From: Pleurodeles waltl | Lineage: Eukaryota > Chordata > Amphibia > Caudata > Salamandridae | DNA: 64,000 nucleotides | Reading direction: 5' to 3' | Assembly: GCF_031143425.1 (NCBI RefSeq) | Contig: NC_090444.1 | Location: 1,311,935,324-1,311,999,323 of the forward strand | Shown: piece after piece, positions 30,895 to 43,167 of the stretch | Layout: the number at the start of each line of letters is the position of its first letter | How positions within the stretch are numbered: position 1 is the stretch's first letter | Position numbers and translations under genes: made by a program | The notes under the pieces: model-generated | Told to the model about the DNA's origin: nothing | Database searches by the model: none | What the model saw: the letters and a program-made list of their open reading frames with translations, nothing else

Positions 30895-33187
30895 TGTTAG
30901 ACTTGGCATCCTTGGTGTGGTTTCCCCTGTCTTTTTGCCTCTGCTTCCTGTCTTTTTGACTGTGTTCTGGACTTTGTTTTTGCTGGTTTTGGTACTCTGG
31001 GCACTTTACCACTGCTGACCAGTGCTAAAGTGCAAGTGCTGCCAGGGTAAACTGTATGTGTAATTGGCTTTCCCGTGATTTGCATATTTGCTTTACTAGT
31101 AAGTCCCTAGTAAGGTGTACTAGAGGTGCCCTGGGCCTGTAAATCAAATGCTACTAGTGGGCCTGCAGCACTGATTGTATCATCCACATGAGTAAGCGTG
31201 TAAACATGGTTCAGACCTGCCACTGCAGTGGCTGTGTATGCAGTTTTACCTGCCAATTCGATCTGGCATGTGCACCCACTTGACAGGCCCAAACCTTCCC
31301 TTTTTGTACCTGTAAGGTACCCCGACAGTAGGCACTAGGTAGTCCTGTGGGCAGGATGCAGTGTAAGTTAAAGGCAGAACATGTACAGATGTGTTTTTTA
31401 CATGTCCTGAAATACTATCAAATTTGGCTTACACTATTGCAAGGCCTATCTTTCTCACAGGTTAACATGGGGACTGACTTTAAATATCTTTTAGGTGCAG
31501 TTTCCCATTCCCATTGGAAGCAGATACAGAAATGGGGTTTGGGTTCTCTGAACTCACAATTTAAAAATACATCTTTTAGTAAAGTTGTTTTTTAGAGTGT
31601 CAATATGAAAATGCCTTTTTTAGAAAGTGGGCATTTTCTTGCTTAACGCTTCTGTGCCTCTGCCTGCCAGTGGAATCCACTCCTGGGTCAGACTGATGTT
31701 GAGCTGTTTGTGAATTACCTCTAGACAGTGACACAAAGGGAGCTGTAGTGTAGCCAACATATCCGGAGGAGTCTCCTGGGCTACAGTGGGGAGGTAGGAG
31801 CTGGCACACCTGAAAGGGCTGTGCCTGTCTTTACATAATGCCATGTCCAACCTCATAGTGTGCGTCTGGGGCCTGGCCTGGGCAAAGGAGGATCTTGTCA
31901 ACAACAGAGACTTTACTTTAAAGTTTGCCTACTTTAAATGCAGAAAGTGGTATAAGTAGTGGACCTGAAACCCCAGACTTTTAGATTACTTCTGGATCAA
32001 GAGGAACCGCTGCCAAGGAGAAGAGCTGAAGAGTAGGAGGGGGAGTACTGCCCCTTTGCCTGAGAGTGTTCTTTGCTGGGTTGACCTGCAGTTGCTGCTT
32101 TTTCCTTTGAGAGGACAACAACTGGACTTTGCTGTGTTTTACTGCTTGTGAAGTGTCTCCAAGGGCTTGTACTGAGCTTTCCCCCTGTTCTGAAGTCTTA
32201 GGGCCATCACAGACTTCCTCTGCCAGCACCTGGACTCTATTGCAGAGACTCCTACCCTGCAAGGTGGTGCCTAATCTAGTCCCTGCACCCTTGAAAGGAG
32301 AAGCTGGTTGAACCAAAACTATGATAGGGACGTGACTTGTTTCCACAGGAAGTGGTCACATACTGGGTGTAGCCACCCTAAGGTAGGTGGCCCCTTGGCC
32401 ACTACCAGGTACTCCCCTAAACACCCACTAAATGCAGTATTTAGTGGGTATTTCTAGATGTGCATATGAGATTTGATGGACAAAAGAAGAACAGCTACAA
32501 AGAAGATCCAAGACTTGAGAACAGAGGTCGTGCTGCAAGATAAAAAAAAAGGTGCCAAACCCTGTCTGCTGCAACCAGGACTTGACAGTCGGTGCTGAGG
32601 GGTCGACTGGTCATCAGACAGACTTTAAGAACCCCAGAGGACCTCCAACCTTCCAAAAATTGGTAAGAACCTCCCTTCAGAGCGAAGGCATCACTCCTTG
32701 CACCCAATAGCCAAGAACCAGTGAAATCCAGTTCACTGACCGGATGCTGATCAATGAACAGGACACAGCATCCAATCCAAATTTAATCCAGTGGACCCAG
32801 ATGACAAACCCTGTCAGTGTGGCAAGTTTGGTGGCACTGTAGCCTCCAGTGGCTGAGATATGCCATAGCCCAGGGTAATGGACCCCTAATCTCAGACACC
32901 CAGAAGAAAAGTCCACTGTGGACTCTGTGAGGGCCAAAAGCAAGCACCATGGAGGGACTTCAGGACACCGAAGACCGCCCCCCCCAGAGTGGCCCTGCTG
33001 ACCTGCAATCCACCCTCCAAGTGTTCTAAACCTGGCTTCAAAAGCTCCTTGACATATGACCCTTCGCTGCTGTATCTGCACTGCACCTGGCCTCCCTGCA
33101 CCCTGTATCCAAAACCCAGCTGTGCTCTAGGGGTCCCAGACCCTTGCAACCTGTACACTAGCACGGCCACTAAGACCCAGATTTGAG
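30895..33187 (+). mobile_element. LTR-like unit, 3' part lost to a MITE
   Basis: Starts TGTTAGACTTGGCATCC directly after the helicase remnant. It has TATAAG at 31951-31956 in a context shared with the units at 53586 and 60833, and breaks off at the MITE at 33188. Over 30895-31165 it is about 95% or more identical to 60833-61103, and beyond that clearly less. No coding capacity. The plus orientation is inferred from the TATA box. Confidence 0.6.
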
Positions 33188-33702
33188 AGGGCCTAGCGCC
33201 ATTCTTACAACACCTTAGTGTCATTTTTTACGTTAATGTGGCATTAGCTGGCCAGAAACGCTGCACCACATTTACAAAGTGGCGCAATATATACATTGTG
33301 CCAATTTATAACCCTTTGTGCTACATTATGTCTGTGCCAGGCATAATGTATGTAGAGGGGGTGTTCCCCTGTGAGGGGGATCAAACAAATGGTGCAAAGA
33401 AATCTAAGATTCAGCACTTTTAATGCCTGCTCTAAGCAGGCATTAAAAGGAGCCTCCTATTGGTTACCATGGGCTTCTTGGTGCTTTGCAGGATTAGCGT
33501 CAACATTTATGACACTAATCCTACAAAGTGCCAAACTAGTGTAAAAAATTATGATGCTAGTTTCCTAAGTACCGCCATGGTACACCGTATATTAAATATG
33601 GCGCACATATGGTGGCATTGGGGGGTGCTAAGTGGTGCTGAAAAAATGTTGCTGCACCACGTGCAGCACCTAATTTTCATAACTATGCCCCTAAGTTTTA
33701 GA
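33188..33702. mobile_element. MITE, same family as 21593-22446
   Basis: A 515-bp block from AGGGCCTAGCGCC to GCCCCTAAG, whose ends are weak inverted repeats. It contains a perfect TAATGCCTGCT/AGCAGGCATTA pair near 33420-33445, GGATTAGCGTC...GACACTAATCC arms near 33491-33523, and TGCTGCACCACGTGCAGCA near 33650. It lacks the insertion present in the copy at 21593. Confidence 0.7.
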
Positions 33703-34734
33703 GTACAGGTTTATGAAAGAGAATATAGGTGAGACACAGTACCTATCATACACCATATGGAACTGAAAGTGCAGAAGTGATAAACTACAAATTCAAAGTA
33801 TATCTCTTACCTTATAAGCACATACCACCCTCCCTATAACCTACATATAGCCAGCTTTAGACATAACTTATATCTTGTAAAAAGAAATCAATGTCTTGGA
33901 AACTGGTTAGAAATGCCAACTCTAATCAACATTTAAATTCTGCTGTAGCATGCAAAAAGCATGGTTTAAACTACTAGTGTTTATCATTTTCTAAAATGAT
34001 AAATACTTTACAACACATGTGAATGAAGTTTAAATACCTCTCTGGTTCAATCTGAGACGCTATAGTTGTCTCTGTTATATAGACTTCTCTTCCTCTTATC
34101 TATATACACAGCTGTGAATACACATTTGTTGTAAACATGCACTCTAATTGATATACCTGTTAAATGGCTTTCGTTGATATATAAAATACTGTCACAATTC
34201 CACTTTAACTTGTTTCTTTGCATAAGTATTAAATCTCAGCATAACAATGGTACACCAAGGAACCTTTTTCAACTTAGGGCTCAATGATACTTTTCTCGTT
34301 GACAAATCAAAAGCTGTGTCTCATATTTTGTTTGTCTCATCCCACATCTGAATGGTTAGTGGCTGTTAACCCCTTCTTGTAGTTTTGGAAAGACGCCTAA
34401 TTTGGTAGTGTGTGTGACTGGAGACAAAACTCCGTCGCAGCACTTAGCACGGTCACCTCGTGTAACTTCAGGTGCTCGAAAATGTATTCATCATCATGTT
34501 TTGGTTATTTCTCAGGTACATTTAACATACAATGTTGATAGAGAACTGGAATATTACTCTTTTTCAGTAACTACTGTACCAAAACTACTCCTATTTCAAG
34601 TTATAAATTGTACTTTATTAACTGCCCTTCTCCCCCACAGTGTTTCACCTCAGCTGCCATAGCAACCTCTTTGGAAAATGCCACTGTTCAGAAGTTCACA
34701 ACACCATCTGTCAGCAGCATTCTAGTTTTAATTT
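33703..34734. other. No gene seen
   Basis: AT-rich, low-CpG sequence with short frames only and no repeat family that I recognise. Confidence 0.5.
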
Positions 34735-35395
34735 CAAGTCTGAGTGGGTGCATGAGTGAGTCTGTGAGTGCATGCATGAGTGACTAAGTGGAGTGAGTAG
34801 GTGTGTCTATGGGTCTGTGAGTGGGTACATGAGTGTCTGAATGAGTCTGAGTGGGTGACTGAAAATCTGAGTGTTTGTGAATGGGTGAGTGAGTCTGAGT
34901 GGGTCTGTGAGTGGGTGTATGAGTCTCCGAGTGGGTCTGTGACTGGGTGTGTGAAAGAGTTGGCCAATGCGTGGGTGCATGAGTGTCTGGGTCTATGAGT
35001 GGGTGCATGAGCCACTGAGTGGGTCTGTGAGTGTGTGCATTACTGAGTGGATTCATGATTGAGTGCATAAGTGTGAGTGGCTCTGAGAGTGGTGCATGAG
35101 TTCCTGAGTGAGTATGTGAGTGGGTGCATGAGTCTTACTGGGTCTGAATGCATACATAACTCTCTCAGTGGGTCTGTGAGTGGGTGTGTGACTGTCTAAG
35201 TAGGTGGTGACGTGAGTGAGTGGGTGTGAGTGTACCAGTGAGTCTGTGAGTGGGTGTGTAAGTATCTGTTTGGGTCTCTCAGGGGTGCATGAGTCTGAGT
35301 AGGTCTGTGAGTGAATTTATGGGTGTGTGAGTGGGTGAGTGACATTCTGAGTGGGTCTGTAAGTGCCTTCATTAGTGTATGAGAGTTTGTGAATG
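34735..35395. repeat. GTGAGTGGGTCTGTGAGTG-type minisatellite
   Basis: About 660 bp of imperfect tandem units mixing GAGTGGGTCTGTGAGTGGGTG and CATGAGT phrases. The unit resembles, but is not the same as, the array at 23215-23855. Frames on both strands are repeat artefacts. Confidence 0.88.
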
Positions 35396-35613
35396 TCCTT
35401 GTTTCCTTTTTAGCAAGATTTGTGACTCTGTTACAGTGTTACATAGGAGGCTGCGCTGCGCTGAGCACAGTGACAATCACATCTCCACACACGTGAAAAA
35501 AAAAATTGGCTTTTCAAAACTCATAAAGCATCCCTCAGACTCCCAACAATTGCCCCCATGGGATCAGGATACATCTACCCTGACCCTTTTTTATAGTTTT
35601 TAGTATATATTTA

Positions 35614-38072
35614 TGTAAGAAAGGGCTACTTTTGACATGGTAGCCCCCACTTTTTTCCTGGAAAATGATGTGGTTTCAAATTGTAAGTGCCAGTGGCAAC
35701 TGCTAAGCAGGTTCCCAGGGCCAGATCCCTTTCCCCAAAACTATACAATGTTTGTCACTTAAGCCACACTTGTAAGTCCATAGCAAATGGTACCCCTGGT
35801 ACCTAGGGAATGGGTACTGAAGAGGGCTCCCCCAGAGCTGCAGCACCAATTGTGGCATTCTGAGAGGCCCCACGCCAGCCTCAGGCAGACTACCATTGCA
35901 AGTGTATGAAAGGTTACAAAACCGACTTGGCACTCACCAAGAGTGCCATGCCCAATAACACTGCACGAAATATAGGTAAGTCAACCATGCGGCAGGTCTT
36001 CCAGCCCTAATGCAGGAAGCACTATAATGCATATGAGGGCATATGTGTGCATGCATAAATATGCCCCTTACGGTGTCTTCACAAAACCTTATGACCTAGT
36101 AAGTGTACAGGGAAGCCACAGCAAATAAATATGCTGGGCACTGGTCATCACATGTTCCCCAGCTACAAGATGGTCTACCTGAATAATAAACCCACACTGA
36201 TACCAGTGTTGGATTTAAAACCTTAGATGTGTCCCCTGCAAAATCTAACAGCTCTTGCATGGTTGCTCACTGGTCTTAGTTAGCCTGCCACCACCAGACA
36301 GAAATCTGGACTCCTGAGGTGAGTGCCTCTGCTCTCAGGAGTCAGAACACAAAGCCTTTCCTGGGTGGGGGTATTACACCTCCTCCCCCAGACTGGCACC
36401 CTGCACCAGCAGTTAGTAGCAAAGGCTTTACCACCTTTGAAATCTGACCCCGCCTCTGCTGCTAGCAGCAGATGGCCATCCAACAGTTTTTCCACCACTT
36501 TGAATTGGAAAAGCCGTGGGAAAAGTTAGCCAGAATAGGAGGAGTGCCCCCTCCCCCTCAGCTTACACCACCCCTCAGGTATGGCAGGCAAGGTGATCAC
36601 TCCATTTCATTTTCCTCTATCTTGAAGGGTAGGATAACAGCCAATCAGGGTCAGGGATGTGACCCTTATCCACAGGAAGGGGTCACTTAGTGGGTTTAAT
36701 CGCCCTAAGGTCGGTGGCCCATTGGCCACTACCAGGTACTCCTCTAACGCCCACTAAACGCAGTATTTAGTGGGCATCTCTAGACTTACAGAGCAAGTTT
36801 CCTGGACCCAAGAAGACCAGGAACAACGAAGACCTGAGGCATGAGAACGGATGTTCTGCTGCACAAAGAAAAAGGCACCAAACTCTGACTGCTACATTTG
36901 GACTTGACTTGACAATCGCCGCTGAGGTGTCGCCTGGAAACCTGAAGGACTCTACAAACCCCAAGTCTTCTGAAAATCACCAAGAACCTTCCTCAGAGTG
37001 AAAGTAGCACTCACCTGCAAGCAAGGAACCAGTGAAGTCCAGTTCACTGACTGGCCGTTGACCAATGAACTGGATCCAGCAGCCTGACCAAAATCCACAC
37101 GACAGGCCAAATGGAAAACCTTACCAATTTGCTAGGTTTTGTGGCACTGCGACTTTTAGGGCCTGAGATGTCCCATTTCCTGGACACACCAAGGTCAAAC
37201 AGCCAGAAGCAAAGTCAACTCCAGGCTCTCTAAAGCCCAGAAGCAAGCACCAGTCAAGGGACTTGAGGACACCCAAGAACCAATCCCCAGAGTGGCCCTA
37301 CTGACATACAACCTACCCTCCAAGTGACTTGCTCCTGGTTCCAAGGACTCCCTGACACATGACCCTTGGCTGACCTATCTGCACTGCACCTGGCCTCCCT
37401 GGCCACTGCAATGTCAAGCCAGCAGTGCTTTAGAGGTCCCTAACCCCATTCAACCCCTATCCTCCAAGGGGACCCACCGGATTTACCTTTAAGTCCACCT
37501 GTGCAGTGTTTCCAAGTGGTATCCTTCTCGGTTGCGCACCATCTCCAAAACTTTAATCCGCTGCTCGAGTTTGAACTAGGAATCATCTGAAATTTTCCAG
37601 ATGGCACACAGGACATCTCAATGACCTTGACCTAAAAATAGAAGGTGACACTTCTGCAAGCATTGCCTGATTTTATATGCATTTTAAAAGATTTTCCCGT
37701 TCATTCCTAAGGTGCATAATTACTCATAAAAATAGAAAATTTTCTAAACTTTGAAAATTCATAACTAAAGAAGTACTTACACAATCTTGATGATCTTAGT
37801 CTTTAAAATGTTATAAATATCTGAAGTATTTTTGTAAATTGGTCTCAAGTTATTCTTCACAGCCAGTGTGTGTCAACATTTATTGATACTGTGAGTACAA
37901 CAAATGCTTAGCACAGCTCCAAGATAAGCCTAACTGCTCACCAACACTACTATAAAAAAACAGAGCATTAGGTGGTCTGATTTTTACCTCTGGATACTAA
38001 AGTGAGGTTGCTTGGACTCTATATCGTGTACGAAAATGATGTGCACTGTGCAGAAAAAGCCAGCCCCCTACA
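35614..38072. mobile_element. LTR-like unit
   Basis: Begins TGTAAGAAAGGGCTAC and ends GCCAGCCCCCTACA, a TG...CA element with short inverted ends (TGTAAG/CCTACA). Its second half matches the units at 60833-63613 (for example 37470-38072 against 63010-63613) and, in reverse, 46700-48100. It contains AATAATAAACCCACACTG...CAGTGTTGGATTT, an imperfect hairpin near 36185-36225. No target duplication was visible. Confidence 0.55.
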
Positions 38073-38157
38073 TACATTAGATCAGCAGTGGGATACAGGA
38101 CTTTGCATTTACTGATACCACTTTGTCACTAAGGGGGTCATTATAACCCTGCCGGTC

Positions 38158-38182
38158 ACTAGACTAGACTAGACTAGACTAG
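38158..38182. repeat. (CTAGA)n microsatellite
   Basis: Five tandem CTAGA units just inside the left end of the Harbinger element, followed by a short GGTCGTGGTCGC-like repeat. Confidence 0.9.
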
Positions 38183-38289
38183 GGTTGCGGTCGTGGTCGC
38201 GGTCGTGGTCGGACCACAGCCAAAGTGGTGGTCTGGCCGTGACATCATGACCTTGGCAGAGCCGCCACGGTCAAACCACAACACTGCCA

Positions 38290-39130
38290 GGCTAGTAGTT
38301 CTCAGCAACTGCAAGCGAGTGTTGCGTCATTTCTCCAGCGTGATGCATCGATTTCCCAGCCGCAATGCAGATGAAGCTTTGCTTTTAGACACAAAGCGGG
38401 TGGCACGTCATTTTTCAGCCTTGTTGCAGTTAGTGGGTCGAAGTGAGTATTTTAGTCCTTGTTCTGCCAACTTCACCTCCCAAGGGCCCAGGGACTGGCT
38501 GTGGCACTACTTGGCAGGGCAGGAGTCTTAGCAGAGAGTCCGGGTGCTGGCAGAGGAAGTCTATGATGGCCCTGAGACGTCAAAACAGGAGGCAAGCTCA
38601 ATCCAAGCCCTTGGAGATTCTTCACAAGCATAAATATACCACAAAGACCATTCTTTGTCCTCTCAGACAGAAGCAGCAACTGCAGGCGAACCCAGCAAAG
38701 CACAGTCACAGGCAAAGGGGCAGTACTCTTCCTCCACTCTTCAGCTCCTTGGCTTTGTTCCTCTTGAATCCAGAAGTAATATAAAAATCTGGGGTTTTGG
38801 GTCCACTACTTATACCCCTTTCTGCCTTTGAAGTAGTCAAAATTTAAAGGAAAGTCTCTATTGTTGATAGTATTCTACCTTGCCCAGGCCTGGCCCCAGA
38901 TACACACTAAGGGGTTGGAGACTGCATTTTGTGAGGACAGGCACAGCCCATTCAGGTGTAAGTGACCACTCCTCCCTCCTCCCTCCTCTCTAGCTCAGAT
39001 GGCTCATCAGGATATGCAGGCTACACCTCAGCTCTCATTTGTCTCAGTCTAGAGGGGATTCACAAACATCCCAACTGTCAGTCTGACCCAGACAGGGGAT
39101 CCAGACAAGGGATCCACAAACAGAATTAAA
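38290..39130 (-). mobile_element. LTR fragment nested in the Harbinger left arm
   Basis: Matches the central part of the LTR unit at 50697-52850 (GAGGCAAGCTCAATCCAAGCCCTTGGAGA-like) and the reverse complement of 32100-32300 and 54780-54960. A minus-strand TATAAG near 38810 agrees with the sister units. It includes a CpG-bearing GTTGCGTCATTTCTCC stretch (38325-38440). Both ends are truncated. Confidence 0.6.
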
Positions 39131-39159
39131 TTCAAGGAAACTCGAAAAACCCAAAATCA

Positions 39160-39880
39160 GTCCTGGGTAAAATTTGTGGACTATTCAATAAAAATGCTGG
39201 GTGGCTGGTTAGAAGGTAACAATGTACATGATTTTGATGTGTGTTATAATTTATTTATAAAAGAGCATCTTTTCAGTAATTGTTCCAATGAGAAACTACA
39301 TCAGTCCCTGGTAGACCTAGGTTCACTTTCTTCTCTAGAGCTGCGGAAGAAGGCAGACCACAGAGTCAATACAATGGTGACCAAGACTACCACTGATGGG
39401 GGAGACTAAAAAGAAAGAGGCAAAGAATCCCCCCAATGAGTGAAAGATGGGAACATAAATAAAATCAGCCTTCGTCAGGCTCCTAAAAACGTATTCAGGA
39501 GGGTAGGCTTGAGACTCCTCACAGCCTAAGGGTGGGTACAAAGGTAGTAACTTTGATCCTATCAAGACTTGGCGCCATGATTGCAAAACTAAAGGACACC
39601 CTAGCTGTAAAAACAAGAAAAATGCCTTGAGTCCACCTGCAGTAAATGCAGTTGCCATTCTTCAGATGGGATCACAGTTGTGGCTTAACCATGTCAGTGA
39701 ACCCCAGAAGCAACAATAGTCACAGAGGGAGAGGTAGACCTAACATGGGCTGCCTGGCCTACTAACATGCAAAAATACAGGCAGCACCCTTTGATTAATG
39801 GGACTAAGGTTGAAGTCTTGAAGGACATAGCGGCTAGTGTCACCATGGTGACCCTGCACCTGGTCCACTCAGATCAGTAC
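39160..39880 (+). pseudogene. Gypsy-type gag-protease remnant
   Basis: A 77-aa plus-strand frame (39176-39409) encodes a helical capsid segment with GWLEG, YNLFIKEHLFSNCSNEKLHQ and ELRKKADHRVNT. This resembles the SCAN-like capsid domain of vertebrate Gypsy Gag. After several stops a second coding-like stretch at about 39775-39880 reads TKVEVLKDIAASVTMVT. It resembles a retroviral aspartyl-protease active site (DTGAS) changed to DIAAS (39824-39838). The strand is opposite to the adjoining LTR fragment, so they may not be one insertion. Both parts are decayed. Confidence 0.5.
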
Positions 39881-40308
39881 CATCAGTCAGTGATAAAGTG
39901 GCAGTAATACGGCCAGCAGGCTGGCGGTAACTACCGCCAAATTATGACCCTTGGTGGAAAGATCTCTGAAAGAGGGCCAATGTACCACAATGACCGCCAT
40001 GATGGAAACAGCCACCACGGCGGTAGCCGCCTACTGCCAGGCAGAAGTCAAAGTTCCGCCACCATATTACAACTACACCAAAAAAATGACAACAACATCA
40101 AAAGCCTGGCGGAAACAGACCTTAGAAGTGAAAGGACTCACCATTGGAGACACAGGGAAGAACCACGCCACCATGGAACCTGAACTGCATGTTTTTCCGA
40201 TGATATTCTACGTTCTACTCTACCACGAAAACCAACGCCGCTGAAGACGACAATGGCGAGTACAGCCACCTAGAACACAAGGAAGGGGGGGAGGAAAAAG
40301 AGTTGCAC

Positions 40309-40361
40309 ACGCACAACACACACCCCACACACACACACACCCCATACACACAACCAGCTGC
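40309..40361. repeat. (CA)n microsatellite
   Basis: Short run of CA-rich repeats (CACACACACACACACC) in the left part of the Harbinger element. Confidence 0.85.
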
Positions 40362-40659
40362 CCAAGAAAACAAGTTAATCCCCCTAAATCGGCAGAAAAA
40401 TGCAAGGACAAAACGATTTCGCCAAAGTGTTTGTATTACGATCAACACAGTAGAAATAATAATTTATGCAATATAACATATATATACAAATTTACAGAAC
40501 AAGGGACACAGCCTAGTCCTCATTTTGCGTGGGTCACATGGCCACAGGCCAAAGTCCAAGGCCCCACTTGGCACGTGCTTCAACACAGAAAGAACACTGC
40601 AGGGGCATCAGTTGGTAAATCGGCAGGCACCTCAGGGGGATTTGGGGGGCACCTCAGCT

Positions 40660-41110
40660 GGGACCTGAAACAAGACCACTGGTTCTGGAGGGGGGCAACA
40701 TACCCTGTGCTTGGTCCTGGGGAGTGATGGGCCACAGTCTCTCGGGTGGGTGTCTTGCCCACTGGTTATGGAGGGGGCAACATGCCCTGTTCTTGGTCTG
40801 GGGAGTGATGGGCCACAGTCTCTCACGTTGGTGTCTTGCCCACTGGTTCTGGAGGGGGCAACATACCCTGTGCTTGGTCCTGGGGAGTGATGGGCCACAG
40901 TCTCTCAAGTGGGTGTCTTGCCCACTGGTTTTGGAGGTGGCAACATGCCCTGTGTTTGGTCCTGGGGAGTGATGGGCCACAGTCTTTCAGGTGGGTGTCT
41001 TGCCCACCGGTTCTGGAGGGGGAAACATGCCCTGTGCTTGGTCCTGGGGAGTACAAGACCACAGTCTCTCAAGTGGGTGTCTTGACCACTGGTTCTGGAG
41101 GGGACAGCCT
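40660..41110. repeat. 82-bp tandem repeat, about 5.5 units, inside the Harbinger element
   Basis: GGGCCACAGTCT recurs at 40729, 40810, 40892 and 40974, with a variant near 41056: a steady 81-82-bp period. Each unit contains TGTCTTGCCCACTGGTTCTGGAGG. Because 82 is not a multiple of three, a protein repeat is unlikely. It lies downstream of the minus-strand accessory coding region, probably in its 3' UTR. Confidence 0.9.
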
Positions 41111-41310
41111 GCACAACAGCTCATGGAGGAAGGATTACATTGTGTCTGCTTGCAGTGACTGATGCACTGTGGTGGTGCTGCTGGTGGTGGGAGGCTCCTG
41201 CACACCCCCTGCACCCTCGGACAGATGCACTGTGGTGGTGGTGGGAGGCTCCTGCACATCCCCTGCACCCTTGGATGGATGCACAACCATGGTTGGTGGT
41301 GGGGGCTCTG

Positions 41311-42772
41311 TCACAGCTGCTGGTCCAGGTTCATTGCCCTTCCTGCCTGCTGGTACAGGCTCCTTGCCCTTTCAGGTGGCAGGTGCAGGCTCCTTACCCT
41401 TCTTGCCTGCTGGTGCAGGCTCCTTGGTCTTTCGGGTGGCAGGTGCAGGCTCCTTGCCCTTCTTTCCTTGGGGGCAGGCTCCTTCCCCTTTAGGCTGGCT
41501 GGAGCAGGCTCCTTCCTCTTCAATAAAAGTGGCCTGGATCCCTTTCCACCGCAAGTGGTTGTGGATGGAATGGGGCCCGTGGACTGTGGCTGAGGTGCTT
41601 GGCTGGGTTCGTGATATTCTGGCCACAGGGCAGGATGGAGGGGGAGAGAGGTAGGGAAGAGGTCAATGGTGGATAGGAACAGTTTTTGTGGGACATTTGG
41701 GCCAGAAGAGGGAGAAGGAATGGGAGTGGTTGTTGGAGGTGTCTGTCTGCTGGATCTGGGTGCAGGTGCATGGGCTGTATGCTGCTGTGAGGTGGATGGC
41801 TGTTGGGTGTCTGAGAGCTTGCGTTTGTATTCTTTAGAAGGGGGGAACAGACAAAGTGGGAGAGGACAAAGGGGACGTGTGCATGGATGTTTTGGAGGTA
41901 TCTGCCGGTGAGGTGTGTGTTATGCTTGGTGTGGTGATGATGCTGGTAGTGGATGATGATGTAGTGCATGCAGGTGTGAGTGTAGAAGGAACTAGGTGAG
42001 AGAAGGAGGAGGAGGAGGCAGAGGGAGAGACAGTGGAAATAGTGGATGTTGTTGTGTCTGCAACTGGATGGTGTTTGTGTGAGTGCCTGTGGGATGAAGT
42101 GTTGTGCTTGTGTTTGCCTGTGGCACTCTTATGTGTTGTCTTGTGTGCATGCTCATCTGTATGTGTGCCTGAGATGGGTTCGGGTTGAGGAGAATGGGAC
42201 TGAGCAGTGTAAGTTAGAGGGGGCACGGTTGAAACAGGGGCAATGGCTGCCATCAGAGAGGTGGCCAGTGCCTGAATCGATCTCTGTTGGGCTGCTAATC
42301 CAGTTTGAATGCCCTCCAGGAATGCATTAGATTGTTGCATCTGGGCTGCCAGCTCCTGGACGGTATTCACAATGGTTGTTGACTGCCCTACAGAGATGGA
42401 TCTCAGGAAGTCAATAGCCTCCTCACTCAGGGCAGCAGGGCTAACTAGAACATGGGCCTGAAGTGCCTGGGGCGAAGGAGATGCCCACCCTCCTGGGTGA
42501 GCAGGCACAGGCAACTTGATGAGGGGCTGCTGGGAGGGTGGTGCTGGTATGGGGATGGTGGCTGTACCTGTAGCTGGGGTGGTCACAGAAGTGTCCGCCA
42601 CCACCAGGGAGGAGGTATCTGTGCCTGAAGTATCCACCTCCAGTCTCTGCCGTGGTGCTCCCCTCGCCCTCCGTCCCACTGGTGTCCTTATCATCAGTGG
42701 ACTCTGCCTCCTGGGTCCTGTGGGATGCAGCTCCTTCCATCGCCAGTGCCTTTGTTCCTCTGCCAGATGATG
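41311..42772 (-). pseudogene. Harbinger trihelix/Myb-like accessory gene, exon 2
   Basis: A splice acceptor (TGCATTAG, AG at 42773-42774) leads into SSGRGTKALAMEG and an acidic/Ser-Thr block (ESTDDKDTSGTEGEGSTTAE). A one-base shift near 42625 moves to the frame with PIPAPPSQQPLIKLPVP and a helical stretch (ALSEEAIDFLRSISVGQSTT; VNTVQELAAQMQQSNAFLEG). A His/Lys/Thr-rich low-complexity region and, after another shift near 41834, a Lys-Glu-Pro-Ala repeat tail (KGKEPAP) follow. Predicted role: the self-association and linker half of the DNA-binding accessory protein. It has no internal stop apart from the shifts. Confidence 0.6.
41330..41520. repeat. GGTGCAGGCTCCTTGCCCTT tandem units encoding KEPAPA repeats
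   Basis: About six imperfect units of roughly 30-36 bp. On the minus strand they read as repeated K-G/T-K-E-P-A-P-A in frame. The array forms the C-terminal tail of the accessory protein. Confidence 0.8.
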
Positions 42773-43167
42773 CTAATGCACATAAGGACAGGATGACAAA
42801 ACAAGAAAGGGGGAAGAGACAAAGGATACACTGGGTCAATGGCTGCACCATCACCACCGTTGGCGTACACAGCCCACTCACACACAGGAAACAGGCCTAC
42901 GCACTTTGCATTGCACTACCAGTGATAATGCTAGCGACAAGGCATGGGGAGGGGCACACACCGGCAAATGCAGCACACCTGAAACCCATGCAGCCCTGAC
43001 CAGTAGTGTATGCCTACAAGCTAGGTAGCGGGATTATCCTTTCAGAACCCTAGCCACCAGGGGACCTATGCTGCAATGTCAGGCCTGGCCTATGCGCACA
43101 ACCTGACACACATCCACCACCCGAATACCACCCTACCATAAGTTGCAATGATGGGCACTGTACTCAC

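Noticed and set aside
39890..39960. Separate Harbinger right end at AAATTATGACCC
   Set aside because: It lacks a matching left end and 3-bp repeat nearby, and the GGCGG/CCGCC text continues past it. It reads better as subterminal sequence of the larger element.
41140..41654. Three long plus-strand frames rich in Ala/Gly/Pro/Ser
   Set aside because: They are antisense to the KEPAPA-repeat tail and are created by the repeat.
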